A stretch of 64,000 bases of DNA from Ensifer oleiphilus (GCF_013371465.1 NZ_JABWDU010000002.1:62001-126000); one strand, 5' to 3'. Positions 44,867 to 55,412 are shown, counted from the first letter of the stretch. Made by a program: numbers and translations. The notes: generated from the sequence alone by a model not told the origin.

Positions 44867-47107
44867 ATGACGATTTCCAACACCCGCCCCATCACCCCGG
44901 AACTCATCGCCTCGCACGGGCTCAAGCCCGATGAATACGAGCGCATTCTCGGCCTGATCGGTCGCGAGCCGACCTTCACCGAGCTCGGCATCTTCTCAGC
45001 GATGTGGAACGAGCACTGCTCCTACAAGTCTTCGAAGAAGTGGCTTCGCACGCTGCCGACAAAGGGGCCGCGCGTCATCCAGGGGCCGGGCGAAAACGCC
45101 GGTGTCGTCGACATCGATGACGGTGACTGTGTCGTCTTCAAGATGGAGAGCCACAACCACCCGTCCTACATCGAGCCCTACCAGGGGGCTGCGACCGGCG
45201 TCGGCGGCATCCTGCGCGACGTCTTCACCATGGGTGCCCGTCCGGTTGCCGCTATGAATGCGCTGCGCTTCGGCGCGCCGGATCACCCGAAGACCCGCCA
45301 CCTCGTCTCGGGCGTCGTTGCCGGCGTCGGCGGCTATGGCAATTCCTTCGGCGTGCCGACCGTCGGCGGCGAAGTCGAGTTCGATGCCCGCTACAACGGC
45401 AACATTCTGGTCAACGCCTTTGCCGCTGGCCTCGCCAAGAGCGATGCGATCTTCTACTCCAAAGCTGAAGGCGTGGGTCTGCCCGTCGTCTATCTCGGCG
45501 CCAAGACCGGCCGTGACGGCGTCGGCGGCGCAACCATGGCATCGGCCGAGTTCGACGAATCGATCGAGGAAAAGCGCCCGACCGTGCAGGTCGGCGACCC
45601 CTTCACCGAAAAGTGCCTGCTGGAGGCTTGCCTCGAGCTGATGCAGACCGGCGCCGTCATCGCCATCCAGGACATGGGCGCTGCCGGTCTCACCTGCTCG
45701 GCCGTCGAAATGGGCGCCAAGGGCGACCTCGGCATCGAGCTCAACCTTGATACCGTGCCAGTGCGCGAAGAGCGCATGACCGCCTACGAAATGATGCTGT
45801 CCGAGAGCCAGGAGCGTATGCTCATGGTGCTGGAACCGGCAAAGGAAGAAGTCGCCAAGGCGATCTTCGTCAAGTGGGGCCTCGACTTCGCCATCGTCGG
45901 CAAGACCACCGACGACCTGCGCTTCCGCATTCTGCACCAGGGCGAGGAAGTCGCGAACCTGCCGATCAAGGAACTGGGCGACGAAGCGCCCGAGTATGAC
46001 CGTCCCTGGACGCCGGCGAAGGTCCCGACAGCACTTGCGACCAACGACATCCCGCAGGCGGATGTTGCTGACGCGCTTCTGCAGCTGGTCGGCTCCGCCA
46101 ACAATTCATCGCGCCGCTGGGTCTACGAACAGTATGACACGCTGATCCAGGGCAACTCGCTGCAGCTGCCGGGCGGTGACGCCGGCGTCGTGCGCGTCGA
46201 GGGCCACCAGACGAAGGCCTTGGCCTTTTCCTCCGACGTGACGCCCCGTTATGTCGAGGCGGATCCGTTCGAAGGCGGAAAGCAGGCGGTCGCCGAATGC
46301 TGGCGCAACCTGACGGCAACCGGCGCGCTGCCGCTGGCTGCCACCGACAACCTCAACTTCGGCAACCCGGAACGCCCTGAAATCATGAGCCAGCTGGTTC
46401 ATGCCATCAAGGGCATCGGCGAAGCCTGCACGGCGCTCGATTTCCCGATCGTTTCCGGCAACGTGTCGCTCTACAACGAGACCAACGGCCAGGGGATCCT
46501 GCCGACCCCGACCATTGGCGGCGTCGGCCTGATCAAGGACTGGTCGACGATGGCGCGCATCCGTTTTGCCGCCGCCGGCGAAACGATCCTGCTTGCCGGT
46601 GCGCCTGAGGGGCTTGGTTCGCATATCGCCCAGTCCGTCTATATGCGCGATGTTCATGGCCGCACCGATGGTCCGGCACCCTATGTGGATCTGGCGCATG
46701 AGCGCAAGGTCGGTGACTTCGTCCGCAGTCTGATCGTCGACGGTCTGGCGACCGCAGTTCACGATTGCTCGTCGGGTGGCCTCGCTCTTGCCGTTGCGGA
46801 AATGGCGATGTCGTCGGATATCGGCGCGACGGTCGATGCTGTCGAAGGCCATGATCCGGTTGCTGTTTTCTACGGCGAGGACCAGGGCCGCTACGTGCTG
46901 ACGGTCGCCGACGCCAACGTCGCTGCCGTTCGCGCCCGTGCGGACAAGGCGGGCGTTTCCCTGCCGGAAATCGGCAAGACGGGTGGCGATTCGGTCAAGC
47001 TTGGTGCAGCGCGCGCTGTCGCAATTCAGCAATTGCGCTCTGCCCATGAATCGTGGTTCCCTGACTTCATGGACGGCTCCAGCAACGCTGCTGCCGCCGC
47101 CGAATAA
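44867..47107 (+). CDS. purL: FGAM synthase large subunit PurL
   Basis: 746-residue small-type PurL, the ATP-dependent synthetase subunit that works with PurS and PurQ in step four of purine synthesis. Seen: [47 protein letters not shown], and [16 protein letters not shown], all conserved ATP and substrate loops, in both halves of the internally duplicated fold. ATG at 44867. It is separated from purQ by the lipoprotein, DUF1127 and MocR genes, so the purine genes are not a single operon here. BolA follows after 19 bp. Confidence 0.98.
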   Translation: MTISNTRPITPELIASHGLKPDEYERILGLIGREPTFTELGIFSAMWNEHCSYKSSKKWLRTLPTKGPRVIQGPGENAGVVDIDDGDCVVFKMESHNHPSYIEPYQGAATGVGGILRDVFTMGARPVAAMNALRFGAPDHPKTRHLVSGVVAGVGGYGNSFGVPTVGGEVEFDARYNGNILVNAFAAGLAKSDAIFYSKAEGVGLPVVYLGAKTGRDGVGGATMASAEFDESIEEKRPTVQVGDPFTEKCLLEACLELMQTGAVIAIQDMGAAGLTCSAVEMGAKGDLGIELNLDTVPVREERMTAYEMMLSESQERMLMVLEPAKEEVAKAIFVKWGLDFAIVGKTTDDLRFRILHQGEEVANLPIKELGDEAPEYDRPWTPAKVPTALATNDIPQADVADALLQLVGSANNSSRRWVYEQYDTLIQGNSLQLPGGDAGVVRVEGHQTKALAFSSDVTPRYVEADPFEGGKQAVAECWRNLTATGALPLAATDNLNFGNPERPEIMSQLVHAIKGIGEACTALDFPIVSGNVSLYNETNGQGILPTPTIGGVGLIKDWSTMARIRFAAAGETILLAGAPEGLGSHIAQSVYMRDVHGRTDGPAPYVDLAHERKVGDFVRSLIVDGLATAVHDCSSGGLALAVAEMAMSSDIGATVDAVEGHDPVAVFYGEDQGRYVLTVADANVAAVRARADKAGVSLPEIGKTGGDSVKLGAARAVAIQQLRSAHESWFPDFMDGSSNAAAAAE

Positions 47108-47126
47108 GAAAGGGAGTAGGCGTATC

Positions 47127-47360
47127 ATGCCCATGGCACCAGGCGACATCGAAGACATGATCAAGGCAGGAATCCCCGGCGCCAAGGTCACGATCCGCGA
47201 TCTGGCCGGTGACGGCGACCACTACGCCGCCGAAGTCGTAGCCGAAGCGTTTCGCGGCAAGACCCGTGTGCAGCAGCACCAGATGGTCTACAATGCGCTG
47301 AAGGGCAACATGGGCGGCGTTCTGCACGCCCTTGCCCTTCAGACCAGCGCGCCGGAGTAA
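47127..47360 (+). CDS. BolA-family protein
   Basis: 77-residue single BolA domain: MAPGDIEDMIKAGIPGAKV, then the conserved HYAAEVVAEAFRGKTRVQQHQMVYNAL, seen here as the HYAAEVV and RVQQHQMVY motifs. The His/Cys region fits the short BolA type that pairs with monothiol glutaredoxin to hold a [2Fe-2S] cluster. The partner gene grxD lies 385 bp downstream. ATG at 47127 follows AAGGGAGTAGG. A role in Fe-S trafficking or iron sensing is likely. Confidence 0.93.
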   Translation: MPMAPGDIEDMIKAGIPGAKVTIRDLAGDGDHYAAEVVAEAFRGKTRVQQHQMVYNALKGNMGGVLHALALQTSAPE

Positions 47361-47367
47361 GCCTGAT

Positions 47368-47610
47368 ATGGCCGACCTGATCAAGGAACTGGTCAGTGGC
47401 GTCGTTGATAGCGCGCTAAAGGAAATCCTGAAGAAGACCGGCGTCAAGCGGACTGCGACGAAGCGGACCAAGCGCCGGACGCGAAAGGCGGCGACCGGCG
47501 GCATTCTGGGCGATATCCTGGAAGCCGCCATCGGCAAACCGGCGAAGAAGCAGGTGAGCCGGCCGCGAACAGCCAGCGCGCGCAGCAAGACACGCCGACG
47601 CCCGGCCTGA
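47368..47610 (+). CDS. Hypothetical basic 80-residue protein
   Basis: 80 residues in two parts: a helix MADLIKELVSGVVDSALKEI, then a highly basic linker (KKTGVKRTATKRTKRRTRKAA) ending in another helix GILGDILEAAIGKP and an R/K-rich tail, given here in pieces. I do not recognise the family. It starts 8 bp after the BolA stop and precedes grxD, so it probably belongs to that transcript. The charge suggests nucleic acid or membrane binding, which is inference only. Confidence 0.7.
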   Translation: MADLIKELVSGVVDSALKEILKKTGVKRTATKRTKRRTRKAATGGILGDILEAAIGKPAKKQVSRPRTASARSKTRRRPA

Positions 47611-47744
47611 GAAGTTGTATTAAAACCACATCTTGAGGCCCATCAATATTTGTTGCACTTGGGTGGTGAAAATCACCGATATGCATGCTATCTAAGGCCA
47701 AACAGATATCCGGTCCTTGAAGCCGGCGCAGGAAGGATGAAAAG

Positions 47745-48083
47745 ATGAGCGGAATTCACGAATTCATCGCGAACGAAGTCAAGACCAACGATGTGGTGCT
47801 CTTCATGAAGGGTACGCCGCAGTTCCCACAGTGTGGGTTCTCCGGTCAGGTTGTTCAGATTCTCGATTACATCGGCGTCGACTACAAGGGCATCAATGTC
47901 CTTGCCGATGCGGACCTGCGCCAGGGCATCAAGGACTACTCAAGCTGGCCGACCATTCCCCAGCTTTACGTGAAAGGTGAGTTCGTCGGCGGTTGCGACA
48001 TTGTCCGCGAGATGTTCCAGGCTGGCGAGCTTCAGTCGCACCTGCAGGAACAGGGAATTTCGGTCAAGGGTGCCGCTGCCTAA
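47745..48083 (+). CDS. grxD: Monothiol glutaredoxin (Grx4 type)
   Basis: 112-residue CGFS glutaredoxin: [21 protein letters not shown], active-site CGFS, then the glutathione site [18 protein letters not shown], given here as TIPQLYV and GGCDIV. Such proteins carry a [2Fe-2S] cluster with glutathione and a BolA partner and deliver it to target proteins. It is separated from the hypothetical gene by 134 bp, which may hold its own promoter, and is followed by a clear terminator. Confidence 0.97.
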   Translation: MSGIHEFIANEVKTNDVVLFMKGTPQFPQCGFSGQVVQILDYIGVDYKGINVLADADLRQGIKDYSSWPTIPQLYVKGEFVGGCDIVREMFQAGELQSHLQEQGISVKGAAA

Positions 48084-48475
48084 GTCAGGCCGCCAACTCC
48101 GATCTTGTCGGAAAAGGCGGGTGACCGCCTTTTTTGATTCCGGAAATATATCCGGATCATCTAATTTTCGTTGTTCTTTTCTAGGTGGAACGCACTCTCG
48201 TTCTGTCATGAAGCGGTCGCGATAACTCGGCATAAGCAGCTTGAAAGGGCGTTTGCCCGTCCCCACGCTCCGGCTTCGCCCGGCTGCCGTCGTCGAAAGT
48301 CCCTTTCGCTTCACATCGGATGCCGCTTGCACCGCTTTGCCGGACCAGGCCCGTCCCCTCAAACGACACTCGACATGCCGACCGGCATTTTGCCAGCCGA
48401 CGTCGCCTCTTTCCGGAACAAACTCCGGTCTTGACCTATTTCGGTTGCGCCCGGCGCGCCGCAAGGATTTTGCCT
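48084..48475. other. 392-bp intergenic region after grxD
   Basis: It contains the grxD terminator and, just after, TCCGGAAATATATCCGGA (48138-48155), a small inverted repeat of possible operator type. The rest should carry the efflux-pump promoter; nothing else was recognised. Open frames here have no coding-like features. Confidence 0.5.
48112..48135 (+). terminator. Terminator after grxD
   Basis: AAGGCGG (48114-48120) pairs with CCGCCTT (48125-48131) around GTGA, followed by TTTT; flanking A and T bases extend the stem. A standard rho-independent terminator. Confidence 0.85.
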
Positions 48476-49711
48476 ATGACGAGCACGACAGACGAAGCGG
48501 CCGCACCCGGCCTCAGCAAATTTCAGTTCATCGCGCTGATGGCGATGTTGATGGCCGTCAATGCGATCTCGATCGACATCATGCTGCCGGGTCTGCAGCA
48601 GATCGGTGCGAGCCTCGGCGTGACCGACGAAAATCATCGGCAGTATGTCATCACCGCCTATCTCATCGGCATGGGTGTGGCGCAGCTGTTCTTCGGCCCG
48701 TTGTCGGATCGCTTCGGCCGCAAGGGACCGCTGCTTGCCGGCCTCGGCATCTATGGTCTCTGCGCGGTCGCAATCGCCATCGTGCCGACCTTCAGCGCCC
48801 TGCTGGCGCTCCGCTTCGTCCAGGGCATCGGCGCAGCTGCCACCCGCGTCATCACCGTGTCGATCGTTCGCGACGTCTATGGTGGTCGGCGCATGGCCGA
48901 AGTGATGTCGCTAATCATGATGGTGTTCATGATCGTGCCGGTCGTGGCACCGAGCATCGGGCAGCTGATCATGATCTTTGCCGAGTGGCACATGATCTTC
49001 GTCGTCATCGCGGTCTTTGCCTTTGCGATGGCCACGCTTGTCGTGTTCCGACTCCAGGAAACGCTGAACCCGGATCATCGCCGCGCGTTCACGCCTTCGG
49101 TCATCCTCAGCGGCTTCAAGATCGTTCTGACCAACCGCTTGTCGCTGTTCTATACGCTGGCGACATCCGTGATCCTTGGCGCGCTCTTCGGCTTCATCAA
49201 TTCTGCGCAGCAGATTCTGGTCGGGGTCTACGGCCTGGGCCTCTGGTTCCCGGTCGTGTTCGCTGCATTTGCCGGCATGATGGCGGTAGCGTCCTTCACC
49301 AACTCGCAGCTCGTTCGGCGATTCGGCATGCGGGCACTGTCTCACGCCGCATTGCTCGGCTTTGCCTTTGCGAGTTTCCTCTGGATGTTGGCATCGCTCT
49401 ACGGGCCGGTGCCCTTCCCGCTTTTCGTGGTGCTCTACGGCGCGGCGATGTTCCAGTTCGGGCTGATCGCGTCGAATTTCAACGCGATGGCGATGGAGCC
49501 GCTCGGCCACGTTGCCGGCACGGCCTCCTCGGTGCTCGGCTTTACGCAGACCATCGGCGGTGGCGTCATCGGCGCCTTCATCGGCCAGGCCTTCGACGGA
49601 ACGGCCGCACCGCTTGCAATCGGCTATTTCACAGTGGCGGCGATCGGCATTGTCTTCGTTCTCATCGCCGAACGCGGAAAGCTGTTCAAGGCACACAATC
49701 CGGCGGGCTGA
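48476..49711 (+). CDS. Bcr/CflA-type multidrug efflux MFS transporter
   Basis: 411 residues, 12 predicted membrane helices, drug:H+ antiporter of the Bcr/CflA (DHA1) subfamily. The N-terminal half has LPGLQQIGASLG and FGPLSDRFGRKGPLLAG, the MFS loop motif, and RFVQGIGAAATRVITVSIVRDVY, given here as LRFVQGIGAAATRV. It exports drugs or metabolites; substrates unknown. The start MTSTTDEAAAPGL follows AAGGATTTTGCCT. A close paralogue follows 54 bp later. Confidence 0.92.
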   Translation: MTSTTDEAAAPGLSKFQFIALMAMLMAVNAISIDIMLPGLQQIGASLGVTDENHRQYVITAYLIGMGVAQLFFGPLSDRFGRKGPLLAGLGIYGLCAVAIAIVPTFSALLALRFVQGIGAAATRVITVSIVRDVYGGRRMAEVMSLIMMVFMIVPVVAPSIGQLIMIFAEWHMIFVVIAVFAFAMATLVVFRLQETLNPDHRRAFTPSVILSGFKIVLTNRLSLFYTLATSVILGALFGFINSAQQILVGVYGLGLWFPVVFAAFAGMMAVASFTNSQLVRRFGMRALSHAALLGFAFASFLWMLASLYGPVPFPLFVVLYGAAMFQFGLIASNFNAMAMEPLGHVAGTASSVLGFTQTIGGGVIGAFIGQAFDGTAAPLAIGYFTVAAIGIVFVLIAERGKLFKAHNPAG

Positions 49712-49765
49712 TTTGAGCCCGCCAACAGATTCTCCTCCCAGATCTGCTCTTTACGGGTACGCACA

Positions 49766-51058
49766 ATGACCACGATCACCACACAATCAGACCATGTCGA
49801 CGGGGTTTCGGGCGCCGCGCGCCTGAACATGGGCCTCCTCGAATTCATCATCACCATCGCCGTCATGACAGCGAGCGTGGCGATCGCCATCGACAGCATG
49901 CTGCCGGCATTGCCGAGCATCGGCCAGTCGCTTAATGTCGCCAACTCAAACGACACACAGCTCGTCATCGGCGTCTTCTTCCTTGGCTTTGGCCTTTCGC
50001 AGATTTTCTTCGGTAGCCTGTCCGACACGTTCGGACGGCGCGCAGTGCTGCTCGGCGGCCTTGCCTTCTTCACCGTGTCGATGTTTGCAGCCGCCCTCAC
50101 CCAGAGCTTCGAGATGTTGCTGGTGTTGCGCTTCGTCCAGGGTATTGGCGCGGCCGCCGTGCGCATCACCACCATGGCGATCGTGCGCGACTGCTTCGGC
50201 GGCCGCGAGATGGCGCGGGTGATGTCCTACGTCATGATCGTCTTCATGGTCGTTCCAATCGTCGCTCCGTCAATCGGTCAGTTGGTCATCCTCTATGCCA
50301 ACTGGCATTGGATCTTCATCCTGATCGGCATCATCGGCGCGATCCTCTTCGTGTGGGCACTCGCCCGCATGAAGGAATCGCTGCCGAAGGAAGAGCGCCT
50401 GCCGCTGTCCGTCAAGTCGGTCGCATCCGGCTTCAAGACCGTGCTGACCAATCGCATCACCTGCGGCTACATGATCGGCATGACGATGTTCACCGCCGTC
50501 ATCTGCGCCTACATCGTCACCGTTCAGCAGATCTTCGGCGAGGTCTATGGCCTCGGTGAATGGTTGCCGATCGCCTTTGCCGGTACTGCGGGCGGCATTG
50601 CCGTTGCCAACTTCGCCAACGGCTTCTTCGTGCGCAGCTTCGGCATGCGTCGCATCTCGCACGTGTCGATGATTCTGTTCACGCTGATTTCCGGCATCGG
50701 CTTTGCCATGGCGCTTTCGGGTACGCCGGCCTTCGTCGTCAGCTACCTGATGTTCTCGGTGCTGTTGATGTTCTTCGCGGTCATCGCCACCAACTTCACC
50801 GCGATCAGCCTGGAGCCGATGGGACACCTCGCCGGCACCGCGACGGCGATCACCGGCTTCGTCTCGACAACAGGCGGTGCGCTGATCGGCGGCGTCGTCG
50901 GCCAGCTGTTCAACGGCACGCTGCAACCGTTGCTCGGGGGCTTTGCGCTCTTCGGCGCCGTGACGATCGTGGCCACCCTTTGGGCTGAGAAGGGCAAGCT
51001 CTTCACCCATCCCGGCGACAAGGACGTCTCGCTCGACCATGGCGGCGGCCATATGTGA
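49766..51058 (+). CDS. Bcr/CflA-type multidrug efflux MFS transporter, paralogue
   Basis: 430 residues with 12 helices, closely parallel to the preceding protein: matching LPSIGQSLNVANSNDTQLVI, FGSLSDTFGRRAVLLGG and RFVQGIGAAAVRITTMAIVRD blocks, in the same order and spacing. The tandem pair probably arose by duplication and divergence. They may form a heteromeric or redundant export system. A strong bidirectional terminator follows. Confidence 0.92.
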   Translation: MTTITTQSDHVDGVSGAARLNMGLLEFIITIAVMTASVAIAIDSMLPALPSIGQSLNVANSNDTQLVIGVFFLGFGLSQIFFGSLSDTFGRRAVLLGGLAFFTVSMFAAALTQSFEMLLVLRFVQGIGAAAVRITTMAIVRDCFGGREMARVMSYVMIVFMVVPIVAPSIGQLVILYANWHWIFILIGIIGAILFVWALARMKESLPKEERLPLSVKSVASGFKTVLTNRITCGYMIGMTMFTAVICAYIVTVQQIFGEVYGLGEWLPIAFAGTAGGIAVANFANGFFVRSFGMRRISHVSMILFTLISGIGFAMALSGTPAFVVSYLMFSVLLMFFAVIATNFTAISLEPMGHLAGTATAITGFVSTTGGALIGGVVGQLFNGTLQPLLGGFALFGAVTIVATLWAEKGKLFTHPGDKDVSLDHGGGHM

Positions 51059-51076
51059 CATCGGCCAAACCAACAA

Positions 51077-51108
51077 AAAGCCCGCCTGGAGCGATCCAGG
51101 CGGGCTTT
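51077..51108. terminator. Bidirectional terminator between efflux and IMPase genes
   Basis: AAAGCCCGCCTGG pairs with CCAGGCGGGCTTT around a 6-base loop: 13 bp, perfect. The genes converge on it. Short T/A runs flank both sides. Confidence 0.88.
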
Positions 51109-51129
51109 CCTGTTTTCTGGGCAATAGCC

Positions 51130-51954
51130 TTAAACGGTGAAGACCTCGCGGCGCAGCGTTTCCCAGCTGTCCTTGTCGGTGGCGAGCAGCAGGCCGCCGT
51201 TGAGATGGGCAGGCAGATAAGGCGAACCGTCGAAACGCGCGGCATAGGCGCCCGCCTCCTGGGCGATCAGCGTGCCGGCCAGGTGATCCCAGGGCATCAG
51301 CTTCTGGTACATCAGGAAGTGGATGTAGCCGCCGGCAAGGATGCGGTATTCGTGTGCGGCGCAGCGGTAGCTCGTCGCGATCCGCACTTTGGCCATGTTG
51401 GCCATGACCTCGCGCCGCGCTTCCTGTTTGTAGAAGCCCGTCGACGCGCCGCCAACCATGGATTCGAGCGGAACGCCTGCGGTCACTGCCATGCGCTCCT
51501 GCGAACCGTCAGGACGGCACATCCAGGCGCCCGAGCCCTTTTCGGCGATCACCCAGTCGTTGCCCAGCGGATCGTAGATGATGCCGGCGACGGTCTCGCC
51601 CTTGGACACGACGCTCGCCATCACGCCGAAGAGCGGCAGGCCGGCTGCGAAGTTGAAGGTACCATCGATCGGATCGACGACGACGGCGAGATCGGCGTCC
51701 GCCAGCTTTTCGAGCAAGGCCGGGTCGGCCGCAACGGATTCTTCGCCGATGAACACTGCACCCGGCGCAATCTCGTCCATGCGCGCCTTGATCAGCCGCT
51801 CGGCCGCCTCGTCGCCTTCGGTGACGAGATCGATCGCTTCCGACTTCATCCGGACATCGCCCGCACCGAGATTGCGAAACCGCGGCAGGATTTCTTTGAC
51901 CGCGGCCTCCTGCAAGAGATTGGCAAGGGCGGCGATGTCGACGGAATGGCTCAT
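51130..51954 (-). CDS. Inositol monophosphatase family protein
   Basis: 274 residues; Mg-dependent phosphatase of the IMPase/FBPase/CysQ superfamily. Motifs: GEESVAADP, the metal site [18 protein letters not shown] with its Asp pair, and the C-terminal [15 protein letters not shown]. The substrate could be inositol phosphate, histidinol phosphate or 3'-phosphoadenylate; the sequence does not decide. ATG overlaps the ttcA stop by four bases. Confidence 0.92.
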   Translation of the reverse strand: MSHSVDIAALANLLQEAAVKEILPRFRNLGAGDVRMKSEAIDLVTEGDEAAERLIKARMDEIAPGAVFIGEESVAADPALLEKLADADLAVVVDPIDGTFNFAAGLPLFGVMASVVSKGETVAGIIYDPLGNDWVIAEKGSGAWMCRPDGSQERMAVTAGVPLESMVGGASTGFYKQEARREVMANMAKVRIATSYRCAAHEYRILAGGYIHFLMYQKLMPWDHLAGTLIAQEAGAYAARFDGSPYLPAHLNGGLLLATDKDSWETLRREVFTV

Positions 51955-52835
51955 TCTTTGGGCTCCGGTGTGAGGGACTGGAAGTCGAATAGCTTGGGGT
52001 CGAGCAGATGCGACGGGTTCACATGGCCAAGCGCCCGCAGCATCGTGTCCTTGCGGCCGGGCATGCGTCGCTCGAGATCTGCGAGCATTACCTTCATCGC
52101 GTTGCGCTCGAGACCGTCCTGCGAGCCGCAGAGGTCACAGGGAATGATCGGGAACTCCATGGCTGCCGCGAACTTCGCCAAGTCGTCTTCGGCGGCATAG
52201 GCCAGCGGCCGCAGCAGCATCAGGTCGCCTTCATCATTCAGAAGCTTCGCCGGCATCGAGGCGAGCCTGCCGCCGTGGAAGAAGTTCATGAAGAAGGTTT
52301 CAAGAATGTCTTCGCGGTGGTGGCCGAGAACCAGAGCATCGCAGCCCTCCTCGCGCGCGATCCTATAGAGATTGCCGCGGCGCAGCCGCGAACAGAGCGA
52401 GCAATAGGTGGCGCCCGTCGGCACCTTTTCCTTCACGATCGAATAGGTGTCGCGATATTCGATGCGATGCTTGACGCCGATCGAGGCCAGGTATTCCGGC
52501 AGGATGTGCTTCGGAAAGTTGGGCTGCCCCTGGTCGAGGTTGCAGGCGACGAGCTCGACCGGCAGCAATCCGCGCCATTGCAGGTCCATCAACAATGCCA
52601 GAAGACTGTAGCTGTCCTTGCCGCCGGAGATCCCGACCAGCCAGCGCTTGGCGCCCTTCAGCATGCCGAAATCGTCGAGCGCCTGCCGCGTCTGGCGCAA
52701 CAGCCGCTTGCGCAGCTTGTTGAAGGAGACTGACGACGGCATGCGTTCGAAGATCGGGTGCAGGCCGGTCTCGATGTCACCGTCTTCAACGGCATTGTCG
52801 ATTGCGTCAGGCGAAAGGGCTGGCGAATGATCCAT
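51951..52835 (-). CDS. ttcA: tRNA 2-thiocytidine synthetase
   Basis: 294 residues, PP-loop ATPase that thiolates cytidine 32 of tRNAs using a [4Fe-4S] cluster. PP-loop [13 protein letters not shown] near residue 70, and the cluster cysteines C(S)LC in [11 protein letters not shown] plus CDLCG near the C-terminus. Length and motifs are normal for TtcA. It depends on the Fe-S machinery also encoded in this window. The ATG is at 52835, with an ATGA overlap to the IMPase-type gene. Confidence 0.96.
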   Translation of the reverse strand: MDHSPALSPDAIDNAVEDGDIETGLHPIFERMPSSVSFNKLRKRLLRQTRQALDDFGMLKGAKRWLVGISGGKDSYSLLALLMDLQWRGLLPVELVACNLDQGQPNFPKHILPEYLASIGVKHRIEYRDTYSIVKEKVPTGATYCSLCSRLRRGNLYRIAREEGCDALVLGHHREDILETFFMNFFHGGRLASMPAKLLNDEGDLMLLRPLAYAAEDDLAKFAAAMEFPIIPCDLCGSQDGLERNAMKVMLADLERRMPGRKDTMLRALGHVNPSHLLDPKLFDFQSLTPEPKE

Positions 52836-52946
52836 GGCAACGATCCTGGAATGGCGGGCGCAGGGAAAAGAGCGCGCGGCGCGTCACGGCCAGCACTTGC
52901 CCCGTTCCCACAGCAAGATCAAGGGAAAACGGCCCTTCGGCGGAAA

Positions 52947-53894
52947 TCAGGAGCCAAACACCGACCAGCCGGTGCGTGCGGCCAACATCTCCAGTGCCAG
53001 CGATCCGAGCAGCGAATTACCGTTCACGTTCAGTCCCGGCGACCAGACGGCGACCGAGGCCTTGCCAGGCGCGACTGCAAGGATGCCACCGCCGACGCCA
53101 CTCTTGCCGGGCAGGCCGACGCGATAGGCGAAATCGCCCGACCCGTCATAGTGGCCGCAGGTCAGCATCAGCGCATTGATGCGCCGCGCACGCTGGCGCG
53201 ACACGACCGAATGACCGGTCAAGGGGTCGGTGCCGCCGGCCGCCAGGAACAGGCCGGCCTTGGCAAGCTGGCTGCACGTCATCGACAGCGCGCAGTGGTG
53301 GAAATAGACGCCGAGCACATGCTCGACCGGATGATCGAGCCGCCCGAAGGAACGCATGAAGTTGGCAAGCGCGAAGTTACGGAAGCCGGTTGCTGTCTCG
53401 GAACGGGCGACCTCGTGGTCGATGACGATCGCATCGTCATCAGCGAGATAGCGAACGAACTGGACGATCTCGCCGATCAGTTCGCGTGGCGTATGGCCGG
53501 CAAGGATCAGGTCGCTGATGGTAATGGCGCCGGCATTGATGAAGGGGTTGCGTGGCTTTCCGCCTTCCTGCTCGAGCTGGACGATCGAGTTGAAGGCAGA
53601 GCCCGAGGGTTCGCGACCGACGCGATGCCAGATGTTCTCGCCGTGTTTGCCGAGCGCCAGTGTCAGCGTGAACACCTTGGAGACGCTCTGTATCGAGAAC
53701 GGCACCTCGGCGTCGCCGACCCGGTGGACCTGACCGTCGGTGGTGACGATCGCCATGCCGAAGTGCTTGGGGTCAACGCGCGCGAGCTGCGGGATGTAAT
53801 CCGCGACCTTGCCCTCGCCGAGTCGTGGCGTCAGCTCGCGGTGGATATCCTCGATGATCGCCTGCAGATCCTGCGGCGTCTTCTGCTCCGGCAT
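52947..53894 (-). CDS. glsA: Glutaminase
   Basis: 315 residues of the serine-type glutaminase family (beta-lactamase-like fold) that hydrolyses glutamine to glutamate and ammonia. The active site SxxK is in [12 protein letters not shown]; the family blocks [21 protein letters not shown] and [19 protein letters not shown] are intact. The start MPEQKTPQD follows GGGGAAATCGC; a slightly longer open frame exists. It is transcribed away from rpsD's terminator and is probably a single gene. Confidence 0.96.
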   Translation of the reverse strand: MPEQKTPQDLQAIIEDIHRELTPRLGEGKVADYIPQLARVDPKHFGMAIVTTDGQVHRVGDAEVPFSIQSVSKVFTLTLALGKHGENIWHRVGREPSGSAFNSIVQLEQEGGKPRNPFINAGAITISDLILAGHTPRELIGEIVQFVRYLADDDAIVIDHEVARSETATGFRNFALANFMRSFGRLDHPVEHVLGVYFHHCALSMTCSQLAKAGLFLAAGGTDPLTGHSVVSRQRARRINALMLTCGHYDGSGDFAYRVGLPGKSGVGGGILAVAPGKASVAVWSPGLNVNGNSLLGSLALEMLAARTGWSVFGS

Positions 53895-53981
53895 GCGATT
53901 TCCCCTTCCGCCGCGCAAGTCAGCGCCTTGTCCGTGACAAAGGCGATGTGCGACAGATCAAACGGCCACGTATCTGAAGAG

Positions 53982-54008
53982 ACAAAAAAACCGCCCGTTT
54001 CCGGGCGG
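53982..54008 (-). terminator. Terminator after rpsD
   Basis: CCGCCCG (53991-53997) pairs with CGGGCGG (54002-54008) around a 4-base loop; flanking A and T pairs extend the stem. The minus strand continues with a run of seven T bases and TTTGTC. A strong rho-independent terminator. Confidence 0.9.
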
Positions 54009-54039
54009 TTTCGATCGTTCACAAGGCCTGGGCCTCGGA

Positions 54040-54657
54040 TTAACGCGAGTAGAATTCGACGACGAGGTGCGGTTCCATGACGACGGCGTAAGGCACGTCG
54101 GAGAGAACCGGAACGCGGACGAAGGTCGCAACCATCTTGTTGTGGTCGACTTCGATGTAGTCCGGAACGTCGCGCTCAGCGAGCTGAACCGATTCGAGAA
54201 CGGTCACGAGCTGCTTGGACTTTTCCTTGACTTCGATGACGTCGCCCGGCTTGCAACGGTAGGAACCGATGTTGACGCGAACGCCGTTAACCTTGACGTG
54301 GCCATGGTTGACGAACTGGCGCGCTGCGAAAACAGTCGGAACGAACTTTGCGCGGTAGACGATCGCGTCGAGACGCGACTCGAGCAGACCGATCAGGTTC
54401 TCCGGGGTGTCACCCTTGCGGCGGTCAGCTTCGGCGAAGATCGCACGGAACTGCTTTTCGCGGATGTCGCCGTAGTAGCCCTTCAGCTTCTGCTTGGCGC
54501 GCAGCTGCACACCGAAGTCCGAAAGCTTGGACTTGCGGCGCTGGCCGTGCTGGCCCGGGCCGTATTCGCGGCGGTTAACCGGCGACTTCGGACGGCCCCA
54601 GATGTTTTCGCCCATACGGCGGTCAATTTTGTACTTGGACGATTCGCGCTTGCTCAT
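54040..54657 (-). CDS. rpsD: 30S ribosomal protein S4
   Basis: 205-residue ribosomal protein S4, an early 16S rRNA-binding assembly protein. The S4 domain is seen in [31 protein letters not shown] (given here as [10 protein letters not shown] and [13 protein letters not shown]), and the N-terminal [18 protein letters not shown] is typical for alphaproteobacteria, without a zinc-binding knot. The ATG follows AAGGAAATGCG. It is a stand-alone gene with its own terminator, as is usual in this order, rather than part of a large ribosomal operon. Confidence 0.98.
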   Translation of the reverse strand: MSKRESSKYKIDRRMGENIWGRPKSPVNRREYGPGQHGQRRKSKLSDFGVQLRAKQKLKGYYGDIREKQFRAIFAEADRRKGDTPENLIGLLESRLDAIVYRAKFVPTVFAARQFVNHGHVKVNGVRVNIGSYRCKPGDVIEVKEKSKQLVTVLESVQLAERDVPDYIEVDHNKMVATFVRVPVLSDVPYAVVMEPHLVVEFYSR

Positions 54658-54884
54658 CGCATTTCCTTTCAGTCTGTTACACCGGTCTGTTGCCAGGCCG
54701 GATCAAGGAAACACGCCCTCCTCTGAACCCATTTTGAGAGTTCTGACAGGATTCTCACGATCACGATGCCGGAGAAACCACGGGACATGTCAAATGAAAC
54801 ACCGGACATTTCTGCCCGGCGTTGGGGCGGCTTTAGTGCCTCCAGTCGGCATTGTCAAACGAAATCACCGTATTCGGCACCAAT

Positions 54885-55412
54885 TCAGCCGGGGTTGCCG
54901 GCCTCGCGGTTTTCCAGGGAAACAAGCAGCGTCTTCAGCAGTGCCGCCAGCGCTGCGCGTTCCTCAGGCTTCAGGCCTTCGAGATAGCGCGCCTCGCTCG
55001 CCATGTCTGCCCGAAACGCGGCTTCGGCAAGCGCTACGCCCTTTTCCGTCAACCCAACCACGCTGCTGCGGCCATCCGATGCCGAACGCTCGCGCAGGAT
55101 CAACCCCGCCTTCTGAAGGCGATCGAGCCGATGTGTCAGTCCGCCCGACGAAATCATCAGCAATGTATAGAGGTCGGTCGGTGTGAGGCGATACGGAGGG
55201 CCGGAGCGCCTGAGCGTCGAGATCACGTCGAATTCGCCGCGGTCGAGACCGAAGGAGGCAAACGTCTCCTCGATCGACGGACGCACCAGGTTCGAAAGTC
55301 GGTAGGCGCGCCCGAGGATGGTCATTGGTTCTGTATCGAGATCCGGCAATTCGCGATCCCATTGCGCCCGCAACCGGTCGACGTGGTCCCTCGCCTCCTG
55401 CTCATTCTGCAT
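54885..55412 (-). CDS. MarR-family transcriptional regulator
   Basis: 175 residues, winged-helix MarR fold: helices from LGRAYRLSNLVRPSIEE, the recognition region TPTDLYTLLMISSGGLTHRLDRLQKAGLI (given here as SSGGLTHRLDRL) and the wing with SASDGRSSVVGLTEKG, the typical D-x-R-S motif. The start is the ATG at 55412, behind GGAGGCCGCGAG; a longer frame would read through the large palindrome and is rejected. It is divergent from the cupin gene and very probably represses both by binding the repeat between them. No ligand-binding cysteine stands out. Confidence 0.9.
   Translation of the reverse strand: MQNEQEARDHVDRLRAQWDRELPDLDTEPMTILGRAYRLSNLVRPSIEETFASFGLDRGEFDVISTLRRSGPPYRLTPTDLYTLLMISSGGLTHRLDRLQKAGLILRERSASDGRSSVVGLTEKGVALAEAAFRADMASEARYLEGLKPEERAALAALLKTLLVSLENREAGNPG

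Noticed and set aside
44374-44991. An antisense open frame across the MocR end and the purL start
   Set aside because: It overlaps the ends of two certain genes and shows only biased Arg/Gly composition.
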